Source: Melioribacteraceae bacterium | GTDB taxonomy: Bacteria; Bacteroidota; Ignavibacteria; Ignavibacteriales; Melioribacteraceae | Direction: 5' to 3' | Assembly: GCA_015486905.1 (NCBI GenBank) | Contig: WFQV01000469.1 | Coordinates: 1-6,845, forward strand | Length of the DNA: 6,845 nucleotides | Part shown: one piece after another, positions 1-5,434 of the stretch | Layout of the letters: each line of letters starts with the position of its first letter | Numbering within the stretch: the first letter of the stretch is position 1 | The notes under the pieces: model-generated | The model's database searches: none | Told to the model about the DNA's origin: nothing | Seen by the model: only the letters and a program-made list of their open reading frames with translations | Program-made: the position numbers and the translations under genes

Positions 1-34
1 CTACAAAAAGGATTGAGAAAATTCTTGCTTTCAT
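1..34 (-). CDS. 5' end of a probable exported protein (partial, cut by window edge)
   Basis: Only the first 11 codons are present, reading MKARIFSILFV on the minus strand. The ATG is the complement of 32-34. It is preceded by GGGAGG four bases upstream, the strongest ribosome binding site in the window, which is why I accept so short a fragment. A Lys and an Arg followed by a hydrophobic run (IFSILFV) is how a Sec signal peptide or lipoprotein leader begins, so export is a reasonable inference, but nothing can be said about function. The gene starts 20 bp after the stop codon of the YhaM-type nuclease gene on the same strand, so the two probably share a transcript. The rest lies outside the window. 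Confidence 0.6.
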   Translation of the reverse strand, partial: MKARIFSILFV

Positions 35-38
35 AGTA

Positions 39-44
39 CCTCCC
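39..44 (-). promoter_or_regulatory. Strong Shine-Dalgarno of the left-edge partial gene
   Basis: The minus strand reads GGGAGG, then TACT, then ATG. This near-perfect anti-16S match at 4-nt spacing decides the start of the partial gene at 34. It stands out because most starts in this window have weak or no Shine-Dalgarno sequence. It lies in the 20-bp gap after the yhaM stop codon. Confidence 0.6.
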
Positions 45-54
45 GAATTGTTTT

Positions 55-1023
55 TTATTTTTCTTCCGTTTCGTCTTCGGTCGAACGTTTCTTGTAAATC
101 TGAGTTTCCGCCAACTGAATGAACTTCGTCCAATTACTTTCGGATTTGTCGTTTTCGATTGAGTTTAAATAGGCGTTGGATTTGGCGCTTAATTCATCGG
201 CATAATAAAGAACAATGGCTTCCAAAGTTTTCGGAACGACGGGGGAAGCATATTCCAATTTCCCCTGGTGGCTTAGAATCAAATGCAAAAGTTGATTTTT
301 TAACTCTTCGGGAAACCATTCGATTTTTCTACATGCTTTGTCAACTTCGAGTGCGGCAATCACAATATGACCGAGCAGTCTCCCTTTGTCGGTGTAATCG
401 AAATTAACGTTTGAGGTAAGTTCTTCGGTTTTCCCGAAATCATGTAGTATAGCGCCTGTAATTAAAAGGTCTCTGTTTGTTTCCGGGTGAATATCGCACA
501 TCAAATCACAAATTCTAACAATCTCCAGAGTATGTTCCAATAGACCGTGCAGATAAGAATGATGCCACGATTTCCCCGCAGGCACACGGATAAAGTTATC
601 GTAACGCTTGCCTGTCAATATCACCTTCAACAATCTTTTCAAATAATCGTTTTGAATTTTTTCAATTCTTTCGTTGAGTTCGTTAATCATTTTGTCCAGG
701 TTTCTTTCCGACTTACGAACAAAGTCGTCAACGGAAATTTCTTCCGAACCCTCTGCCGGTGAAACGGAATCAATTTTTAATTGTGGCATTCCGTTAAACT
801 CTCCAATCGTCCCGGTAACGTTGTAAAGCATTCCCGGTGAAGCAACGGATTTGAAGTCCTCAAAACCATCCCAAAATTTACCGTTAATAGCGCCCGATTT
901 ATCCGCGAATGTAATGTCCAAATATTCTTTCCCCTGGCGTGTTGACCTGGATTCGATTTTTTTTAAAAGCAGAACGTGATTAACCCTGCTGCCGGTTTTT
1001 AAGTCTTTTAATTCTGTCTGCAT
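55..1023 (-). CDS. yhaM: YhaM-type 3'-5' exoribonuclease (OB-fold + HD domain)
   Basis: This 322-residue protein has the layout of the YhaM/CBF1 family, whose Bacillus member is a 3'-5' exoribonuclease of about 314 residues acting in cytoplasmic RNA (and possibly ssDNA) turnover. Residues about 8-90 form an OB-fold nucleic-acid binding domain (DITFADKSGAINGKFWDG...). A charged helical linker follows at 100-135. The HD phosphohydrolase domain covers about 150-290, with visible metal-binding motifs: HH at 154-155, LLEHT with H164, HDFGKTEE with H194-D195, GRLLGH with H219, LILSHQGK with H252, and YADELSAK with D276. All expected HD ligands are present, so it should be active. The tail (311-322) is charged and non-conserved. 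The ATG at 1023 has no clear Shine-Dalgarno, but the domain begins right after it. It lies 81 bp downstream of the NusG paralogue and 20 bp upstream of a probable exported protein. Substrate preference is inferred from the family. Confidence 0.9.
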   Translation of the reverse strand: MQTELKDLKTGSRVNHVLLLKKIESRSTRQGKEYLDITFADKSGAINGKFWDGFEDFKSVASPGMLYNVTGTIGEFNGMPQLKIDSVSPAEGSEEISVDDFVRKSERNLDKMINELNERIEKIQNDYLKRLLKVILTGKRYDNFIRVPAGKSWHHSYLHGLLEHTLEIVRICDLMCDIHPETNRDLLITGAILHDFGKTEELTSNVNFDYTDKGRLLGHIVIAALEVDKACRKIEWFPEELKNQLLHLILSHQGKLEYASPVVPKTLEAIVLYYADELSAKSNAYLNSIENDKSESNWTKFIQLAETQIYKKRSTEDETEEK

Positions 1024-1104
1024 TTCAATTTACGGTAGATTCATTTAATGATATGGTTAATTTAATAAAATGCAAAGACTTTAGAAATATTTAGTGGAAA
1101 TTTT

Positions 1105-1623
1105 TTATTTTGTAATATGAACCACATTTTCTGCAGGAAGGTGAACAACGACGGAGCGTTTTAAAAGTTCAATGGTTACCGCCAAGTATCTCTCTCTGTT
1201 TTCATCTTCGTAAACCGTACCGATTACACCTTTAAACGGACCCTCTACTACCCTCACCTTCTCACCTATTTTAGGTTTGTCGGAAAGGTCGAATTCGTTT
1301 GTCCTTTCAAGCGTTTTTCTTAAACTTTCAATTTCCCAATCGGGAATAATCGACGGTTTGCCTTGGAAGGAAACGGTTTTTACGATTGCGTCTTTCTGAA
1401 CAATATTTAGCCTTTCCTTTTCGTTGCAGTAAACAAAGACGTAACTTTTAAAGAGAGGCTCCGTTACCTTCTTTTTTCTATCGCTCCATTGCCTTATTAC
1501 CGTAACCGTAGGCAAGTAAAACTCTACACCCTCAGCGCTTATTTGTCTCGATGCCGCAAATTCACTTCTCGGCTTTGTGTACATTGCATACCAATGTCGA
1601 ATAGTCATCCTTTCATTGAGCAT
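1105..1623 (-). CDS. UpxY/RfaH-type NusG paralogue (transcription antiterminator)
   Basis: This 172-residue protein is a specialised NusG paralogue that would bind RNA polymerase and promote elongation through particular operons. The NGN domain spans about 9-105: RHWYAMYTKPRSEFAA at the start, then PLFKSYVFVYC (57-66) and a W/I-rich helix. After a linker comes a KOW domain from about 118 (KIGEKVRVVEGPFKGVIGTV). Length and the YLPTVTVIRQWSDRKKKVTEPLF pattern fit UpxY/RfaH-like factors better than housekeeping NusG. Start choice: the frame stays open to a TTG at 1659, but that codon overlaps a candidate promoter -7 box. The ATG at 1623 has GGAAAG upstream at sensible spacing. ATGs at 1641 (no Shine-Dalgarno) and 1608 (AAAGG abutting the start) are alternatives. 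Such factors usually sit in front of polysaccharide gene clusters; here the next genes are a nuclease and a probable exported protein, so its target is unknown. Confidence 0.85.
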   Translation of the reverse strand: MLNERMTIRHWYAMYTKPRSEFAASRQISAEGVEFYLPTVTVIRQWSDRKKKVTEPLFKSYVFVYCNEKERLNIVQKDAIVKTVSFQGKPSIIPDWEIESLRKTLERTNEFDLSDKPKIGEKVRVVEGPFKGVIGTVYEDENRERYLAVTIELLKRSVVVHLPAENVVHITK

Positions 1624-1656
1624 AAAATCTTTCCATAACATTTTTTTCAAGGAATG

Positions 1657-1664
1657 CAAAAATA
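1657..1664 (-). promoter_or_regulatory. Candidate Bacteroidetes-type -7 promoter box for the NusG paralogue
   Basis: The minus strand reads TATTTTTG, a full match to the Bacteroidetes sigma consensus TAnnTTTG. Transcription would start near 1650, leaving a leader of about 27 nt before the ATG at 1623. I see no good TTTG-type -33 box at the expected distance, and the region is T-rich, so a chance match is possible. If real, it rules out the upstream TTG start. Confidence 0.35.
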
Positions 1665-1726
1665 AAAAAAAATTACGACTTGAACTTAAGAAAGATATTT
1701 AAAGTTTTGGCTCAACGGAATTAATT

Positions 1727-2656
1727 TTATTTCAAAGGAACGTATTCCGTTAAACCCCCTTTCACACCAAAGCGTAAAATATTTCTATTTATTAAAATGT
1801 TAATTAGAAGAACGCCCACAATTATTCCCGGGTAAATCACAATTCCCGCTTCGGGACCAAATTTACCCCCGGTAAAAATTCTTGGTCCCGAGGCAACCGA
1901 ATGAATCAATGTAACCTCCGAGCCTAAGCCGGAGACGGAGAAGCCGAGTATGTTTCCCTGCACAAAGTTCCAAGCTGTGTGTATGCCGATTGGCAAAGCG
2001 AGCGAGCCGGTTACAACATAAGCATAACCGTAAAACATTCCGATTAAAATCAGATTGAATGTACTGAGAGCATCCGCATCGGGATTAAGAATGTGTAACA
2101 AACCGAAAATCGCCGAAGAGATTACCAACGCCCACACAACAGCTCTGTTATGCGTCTTGACAATTCCCTTTAACCCTTCTGCAATATTTTTAATTTGATA
2201 ACCCCTGGTGAAAGTTTCTTCCATTACGGCAACCGCAGTGTAGCCAAGCAGCCTACCCAAAATTTCCAGTAAGTGGATTTCCTTAGTCAGGGCCGGGTCT
2301 TCTGTAGCTTTCAGCCACCCGAAGGAAAATTCAATAATAAAAACAATAACAAATACGAACGCACCGATTAAAATTCCCTGAAGAAAATCCATGATCCAAT
2401 TTGTGTCAAATTCGTAGCCGAGGCTGGCAAAACGACGTTTATCGATGAACCGTGCCACAAGCCAAATTGTAAAGAGGACAAAGGTTAGTGTGATTAATTC
2501 GTCGGCTAAATTTCTTGTGTAAGGATTTTTAAACTCATTCAAAATCAATACGGGCAGCATATATGCGGCTACAAAAAGGATAAACTGAATTGAAAGCCTC
2601 CACAAAGCCTTGATCCTTTTTTCCTCTATGTTCCAAAAATAATTCCGCACGGTCAT
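1727..2656 (-). CDS. CPBP (CAAX/Abi-type) intramembrane metalloprotease
   Basis: This 309-residue polytopic membrane protein carries the three signature motifs of the CPBP/Abi (Rce1-like) glutamic intramembrane protease family: EETFTRG with E146-E147 and R151, FGLLH with H188, and HTAWN with H226 and N230. Hydrophobic segments lie at about 20-40, 52-70, 92-112, 135-148, 172-190, 200-222 and 270-292, so it should sit in the inner membrane with the catalytic residues buried. An N-terminal basic patch ending in LWRLSIQF precedes the first segment, as is usual in the family. The stretch from about 235 to 270 between the catalytic core and the last helix is extra-cytoplasmic in character and of unknown role. 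Bacterial members cleave membrane substrates or serve in bacteriocin immunity; no substrate is indicated here. The ATG at 2656 has only AGG as a weak ribosome site. A Crp/Fnr-like palindrome lies 67 bp upstream. Confidence 0.88.
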   Translation of the reverse strand: MTVRNYFWNIEEKRIKALWRLSIQFILFVAAYMLPVLILNEFKNPYTRNLADELITLTFVLFTIWLVARFIDKRRFASLGYEFDTNWIMDFLQGILIGAFVFVIVFIIEFSFGWLKATEDPALTKEIHLLEILGRLLGYTAVAVMEETFTRGYQIKNIAEGLKGIVKTHNRAVVWALVISSAIFGLLHILNPDADALSTFNLILIGMFYGYAYVVTGSLALPIGIHTAWNFVQGNILGFSVSGLGSEVTLIHSVASGPRIFTGGKFGPEAGIVIYPGIIVGVLLINILINRNILRFGVKGGLTEYVPLK

Positions 2657-2723
2657 TATGCCTAAAATTAAATTATTTCAATTTACAATTAGAAAATGAA
2701 AAAAACTCAATTAATTGTTTTGC

Positions 2724-2739
2724 GGTGATTTAAATCACA
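2724..2739. promoter_or_regulatory. Candidate Crp/Fnr-family operator upstream of the CPBP protease
   Basis: The sequence GGTGATTTAAATCACA contains a perfect 14-bp palindrome, GTGATTTAAATCAC (2725-2738). It matches the TGTGA-N6-TCACA pattern of Crp-type sites in 9 of 10 fixed positions. Its centre lies about 75 bp upstream of the protease start codon, a position suited to an activator or repressor of that gene. The nearest plus-strand gene is over 400 bp away. The assignment is by pattern only, and the regulator is not in the window. Confidence 0.4.
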
Positions 2740-2801
2740 GATTGCCGAAAATGGCGAGCGCTGTTTTCTGTCCCGGGTAACCTATTCTCCGATAAAGTTT
2801 C

Positions 2802-2820
2802 GTTCAACTATAAATTGAAC
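2802..2820. repeat. Short inverted repeat (6-bp stem)
   Basis: GTTCAA (2802-2807) pairs with TTGAAC (2815-2820) around a 7-nt AT-rich loop. It lies just downstream of the small minus-strand ORF that ends at 2841. It has no T-tract on either side, so it is a weak candidate terminator or a binding site at most. Confidence 0.25.
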
Positions 2821-2840
2821 AGACTATCAGAAGATTTTGA

Positions 2841-3044
2841 TTACGGGTTAATAAACCGCGACGATTGTTGATAATAAAATCTCATTCGAACATTGTATGG
2901 TTTACCGTTGATTGTAATTTCAGTTTTACTATCAACCATATGAACATTAGCTTCAAACGGAGCGGCATGTCCGGTTAAAAATCCATCATTATCAAAAGCA
3001 AAGAGAATAATGTTTCCGGATAGTACGAATTTTATGATTTGCAT
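2841..3044 (-). CDS. Small hypothetical protein, uncertain
   Basis: This is a 67-codon frame from ATG 3044 to TAA 2841. I do not recognise the protein. It starts MQIIKFVLSGNIILFAFDNDG, with an alternation of hydrophobic residues suggestive of beta strands, and ends with EITINGKPYNVRMRFYYQQ, which also looks like strands. It has no convincing signal peptide and no membrane helix. In favour of a real gene are a plausible amino-acid composition, lack of any competing frame, and its place in an otherwise empty 489-bp gap. Against it are no visible Shine-Dalgarno sequence and its short length. An in-frame TAA about 21 bases upstream of the ATG excludes a longer N-terminus. It may be a remnant of a longer beta-rich protein. 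The gap to the protease gene is 184 bp, so they need not be co-transcribed. Confidence 0.35.
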   Translation of the reverse strand: MQIIKFVLSGNIILFAFDNDGFLTGHAAPFEANVHMVDSKTEITINGKPYNVRMRFYYQQSSRFINP

Positions 3045-3136
3045 ATTATGTCTGTTTTTAGTATTTTATAAACAGTAAATAAACCGGTTAATATTTTGCA
3101 GCAGAATCGCTTTAAGGTGGGGGTATAATATTATTC

Positions 3137-3144
3137 AGAGGAAG
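3137..3144 (+). promoter_or_regulatory. Shine-Dalgarno before tandem ATG starts of the T9SS protein
   Basis: AGAGGAAG ends one base before ATG 3146 and four bases before a second in-frame ATG at 3149. From the GAGG core the spacing is 4 nt to the first ATG and 7 nt to the second, so the second Met may be the main start. The difference is one residue in the signal peptide. A TATAAT at 3124-3129 has no matching -35 box and is too close to the start to be a convincing promoter. Confidence 0.5.
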
Positions 3145-3145
3145 T

Positions 3146-4909
3146 ATGATGAATAATAAAATTTTTACCATTGCATTTTTTATTCAGTTTATCTTATGCT
3201 CACTTCTATTAAACTCTCCCTCATACGCCCAAAATCCCAAACAGAGTGTAATTAACATAAGCAAAATTACAACGTGGGTTAGGGAAGACGGATTTCACGA
3301 TTGGGTGGTTGGTAACGAAGAATTTAACGGAGCTTATCCAAATAGTTTACCTGTCGGAGTAATTTTTTCAGAAGGAATAGTATGGGGAGGATTGATTTAT
3401 GACGGGCAGTCGCCAATTGTAAGAGTTAATGGAAACACCTATATGTCAGGATGCGCTCCAATCACAAGATTATACAAGGTAAGAACAGATTACTACAAAG
3501 CAGACCTTAAAAAAGATGCGGCAGTTTTTTTTAATAAAGATATAAATTCAGTTACTAATGAAGATATCGAGCAGATAAAATCTCAATATGAAAAAGACTG
3601 GAATGAATGGCCTGCAGAAAAAGGAGCCCCGTATTTTGATGAAGATGGCGACGGCAAATATAATCCCGATGTGGATGTTCCCGGTGTACCGGGAGCTTTA
3701 CAGACAATATGGATTGATTATAATGATAGCCTCTCTTCATCAATCTACGGTTCACCACCCATTGGATTAGAAATTCAGGAGACATACTGGGCGTATACAA
3801 ACGCGAATCCACTCGGAAATGTTATCTACAAAAAAGTAGATATAATTTATAAAGGAACTGCATCTTCAGCATCTGATTCCAGAATTGATAGTATGTATAT
3901 CTGCCAATGGTCTGATCCTGATGTCGGAAATTCTACCGATGATTTTTCGGGGTGTGATACACTACTTAATCTTGGATATTCTTATAACTTCAGAGATCCA
4001 GATTTGGTTTACAAAAAGTTAGGTATGGCACCACCAGCTGTAGGGTATGGCTTTTTACAGGGCGTTTCAAAGTATACAGGGAATAATACCGATAGTGCAA
4101 TTATTAATTTTAAATGGAGAAAAGGAAGAAAATACGTAAACATAAAAAGTATGAGCCGATTTATTTATGATGGCCCGGGTAGTGTCTGGGCTAGTCCTAC
4201 TTTTAATTATAACGGCACACTTGAATTTTATAATATGATGAGGGGTTACATGCCTATTCCTTATTATCCCTCTTCTTTTCAGTTTCCTTCCATAGTTGCG
4301 GATTATACTCCCGATGGTGTTTTCCTTCTCGATGGAGATCCTGTTACGGGAACCGGTAAAATAGACGGAATTTTTGATGGCGCCGGCGATAAAGAAATGT
4401 GGTTAATGTCAGGTCCGTTTAATTTATCTCTTGGTGATACTGCAGAAGTAGCGATAGCTCTGGTTGGTGGTATGGGGAAAAATCACCTATCAAGCATAAC
4501 CGAATTGAGAAACAACACCCGCACTGCTGCTTTATTCTATAATTATTTTGTTGAAGATATGACTAACGGAACAATCCATGTGCCCCCTCCGGAGCGAACA
4601 AAATCCAAACCACTTCCTGAGCATTATGTTTTATACCAGAACTATCCTAATCCGTTTAACTCTTCCACAACAATAACTTATGAATTACCCGAAAAAGCTT
4701 TTGTAACACTTATAGTTTATGATGTTCTGGGGAGGGAAGTGAGCAGATTGGTTGAAAAATCCCAGGAACCCAGTAGATATAGTATCAGGTTCGATGCGGG
4801 GAATTTATCAAGCGGAATTTATTTTTATAAGATTACATTTAATAATACATCCAGTAAACTTGTTTTTGATAAATTGTATAAAACGATGAAGATGATCCTC
4901 CTTAAATAA
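3146..4909 (+). CDS. T9SS-exported surface/secreted protein with type A sorting domain
   Basis: This 587-residue protein begins with a clear Sec signal peptide: basic start, hydrophobic core at about 6-22, and likely cleavage after SYA (28) before QNPKQS. The C-terminus (about 495-587) is a type IX secretion sorting domain: YVLYQNYPNPFNSSTTITYELP, LIVYDVLGREVSRL, then LSSGIYFYKITF, ending KTMKMILLK. It should cross the outer membrane by T9SS and be attached to the surface or released. The body (about 35-480) is aromatic- and Asp-rich, with no catalytic motif that I recognise. It holds an EF-hand-like loop, DEDGDGKYNPDVD (165-177), and a second acidic stretch, DGDPVTGTGKIDGIFDGAGD (396-415). 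The DDFSGCDTLLNLGYSYN segment (265-281) resembles a paralogous family I associate with Ignavibacteria. Calcium-stabilised adhesion or matrix roles are inference. It is transcribed alone, away from the minus-strand genes, and followed by a repeat-rich spacer. Confidence 0.85.
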   Translation: MMNNKIFTIAFFIQFILCSLLLNSPSYAQNPKQSVINISKITTWVREDGFHDWVVGNEEFNGAYPNSLPVGVIFSEGIVWGGLIYDGQSPIVRVNGNTYMSGCAPITRLYKVRTDYYKADLKKDAAVFFNKDINSVTNEDIEQIKSQYEKDWNEWPAEKGAPYFDEDGDGKYNPDVDVPGVPGALQTIWIDYNDSLSSSIYGSPPIGLEIQETYWAYTNANPLGNVIYKKVDIIYKGTASSASDSRIDSMYICQWSDPDVGNSTDDFSGCDTLLNLGYSYNFRDPDLVYKKLGMAPPAVGYGFLQGVSKYTGNNTDSAIINFKWRKGRKYVNIKSMSRFIYDGPGSVWASPTFNYNGTLEFYNMMRGYMPIPYYPSSFQFPSIVADYTPDGVFLLDGDPVTGTGKIDGIFDGAGDKEMWLMSGPFNLSLGDTAEVAIALVGGMGKNHLSSITELRNNTRTAALFYNYFVEDMTNGTIHVPPPERTKSKPLPEHYVLYQNYPNPFNSSTTITYELPEKAFVTLIVYDVLGREVSRLVEKSQEPSRYSIRFDAGNLSSGIYFYKITFNNTSSKLVFDKLYKTMKMILLK

Positions 4910-4990
4910 TAAATTCAATATGGGAAAAAGGGGATAAAATTAAAATAGATAACTACAATTTAAGAATTTGAAAAAAAGAATATTTATGAT

Positions 4991-5089
4991 CTGCCACTGC
5001 GAGCGGAACGAAGTGAAGCAAAGCAATCTGTCGTATTGTTAGCAAAGGTTAAAGGTTTGACAGATTACTTCCCCCGCATTCTGCGGCAG
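4991..5089. repeat. Inverted-repeat element (CTGCC...AGCAATCTGTC / GACAGATTACT...GGCAG)
   Basis: The left arm runs from CTGCC (4991) through AGCAATCTGTC (5022-5032). The right arm starts GACAGATTACT (5059-5069) and closes with GGCAG (5085-5089). The inner arms pair over 11 bp with one mismatch around a 26-nt loop, and the outer CTGCC/GGCAG ends pair again. The GCGAGCGGAACGAAGTGAAGCAA stretch between them resembles a GACAGATTGCTTC...-type repeat that I recall as dispersed in many environmental bacterial genomes; that resemblance is from memory. Nested inside the right arm is a separate hairpin, CCGCA-TTC-TGCGG (5074-5086). No transposase is present, so it would be a non-autonomous element. Confidence 0.5.
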
Positions 5090-5097
5090 GTTAACTT

Positions 5098-5114
5098 CGA
5101 TACCTTCGGCATCG
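5098..5114. repeat. Hairpin CGATACC-TTC-GGCATCG
   Basis: Seven-base arms (5098-5104 and 5108-5114) pair at six of seven positions around a TTC loop. This is the second unit in the palindrome mosaic, nine bases after the end of the preceding inverted-repeat element. Confidence 0.45.
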
Positions 5115-5121
5115 GATTTTG

Positions 5122-5226
5122 GTTTTCTATATTTTCCTCTACAAACCTTAGACCCCTTTGGGGTCGCTTCTCGTTTTCTTTATTTTCTTCTACAAATTTT
5201 CGACCTTCGACAAGTCGAGGTCGAAA
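5122..5226. repeat. Two-copy direct repeat: 24-bp pyrimidine-rich motif plus a variable hairpin
   Basis: A 24-bp motif occurs at 5122-5145 and again at 5173-5196, a period of 51 bp, with 22 of 24 positions identical (both begin GTTTTCT and end TCTACAAA). Each copy is followed within a few bases by a hairpin of different sequence. After copy 1 it is GACCCC-TTT-GGGGTC (5151-5165, perfect 6-bp stem). After copy 2 it is a near-palindrome at 5198-5226 pairing 13 bp with a single bulged T around an AA centre. The conserved leader with an exchanged hairpin indicates mosaic or modular repeat insertion, not a simple tandem duplication. Confidence 0.6.
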
Positions 5227-5232
5227 GGCTCT

Positions 5233-5248
5233 TTCTAATTCATTAGAA
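5233..5248. repeat. Hairpin TTCTAAT-TC-ATTAGAA
   Basis: A perfect 7-bp stem (5233-5239 with 5242-5248) around a two-base centre, six bases after the previous near-palindrome. It is AT-rich, unlike the GC-rich neighbours, and has no T-tract after it. Confidence 0.45.
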
Positions 5249-5271
5249 TGCTCAATGCAAAGAGACTCGCC

Positions 5272-5308
5272 CTCCTCTTCGTAAGAGGAGAGCAAGGGAA
5301 GAGTTCCC
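5272..5308. repeat. Two adjacent hairpins, CTCCTCTT/AAGAGGAG and GGGAA/TTCCC
   Basis: CTCCTCTT (5272-5279) pairs perfectly over 8 bp with AAGAGGAG (5283-5290) across a CGT loop. Five bases later GGGAA (5296-5300) pairs with TTCCC (5304-5308) across GAG. The first hairpin is strong enough to affect a transcript from either strand, but neither is followed by a T-run on the plus strand. They belong to the same palindrome mosaic. Confidence 0.5.
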
Positions 5309-5380
5309 TAAAAAACTCCCGTTTTCAACAGATTCTTCTAAATATATAATTCAAACAATCCACGGAAATCCGCGAAGGCT

Positions 5381-5434
5381 TCACCCTGCCTTGGAGGTGA
5401 GCATCTCATTAGCCACGGGTTTCAACCCGTGGCT
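5381..5434. repeat. REP-like unit: small hairpin plus perfect 11-bp-stem palindrome
   Basis: TCACC (5381-5385) pairs with GGTGA (5396-5400), and this is followed by a perfect palindrome whose arms AGCCACGGGTT (5411-5421) and AACCCGTGGCT (5424-5434) enclose TC. GC-rich perfect hairpins of this kind are typical of REP elements mobilised by RAYT/IS200-type transposases; no such transposase is in the window. The plus strand continues GGGATTTTT (5435-5443), so this hairpin could also act as a factor-independent terminator insulating the TPM gene from upstream transcription. The terminator role is inference, because five Ts after a GGGA spacer is a weak tract. Confidence 0.6.

Noticed and set aside
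159..762. Plus-strand frames of 71-82 codons opposite the yhaM gene
   Set aside because: They lie antisense to a gene with intact OB-fold and HD motifs. The peptides have no recognisable features.
3095..3129. Sigma-70-like promoter using TATAAT at 3124-3129 for the T9SS gene
   Set aside because: The nearest -35-like TTTGCA is 23 bp away, and the -10 would put the transcript start almost at the ribosome site. Bacteroidetes-type promoters also use a different -7 consensus.
3555..3812. Open frames inside the T9SS protein gene on the minus strand and in another plus frame
   Set aside because: They are shadows of a long gene whose signal peptide, body and sorting domain are all in one frame.
4910..4990. 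Terminator directly after the T9SS protein gene
   Set aside because: There is no stem-loop followed by a T-tract in this stretch, only A-rich sequence.
5036..5295. Overlapping open frames on both strands (82 and 76 codons) in the spacer
   Set aside because: They translate the palindromes and the duplicated 24-bp motif, giving repeated low-complexity peptides, and have no ribosome site or family resemblance.
5321..5344. Possible third copy of the 24-bp motif (17 of 24 positions match)
   Set aside because: The match is concentrated in AT- and pyrimidine-rich positions and no hairpin follows, so chance similarity is likely.
4991..5434. CRISPR array
   Set aside because: The repeated units differ in sequence from one hairpin to the next, only one motif occurs twice, there are no regular spacers, and no cas gene is nearby.
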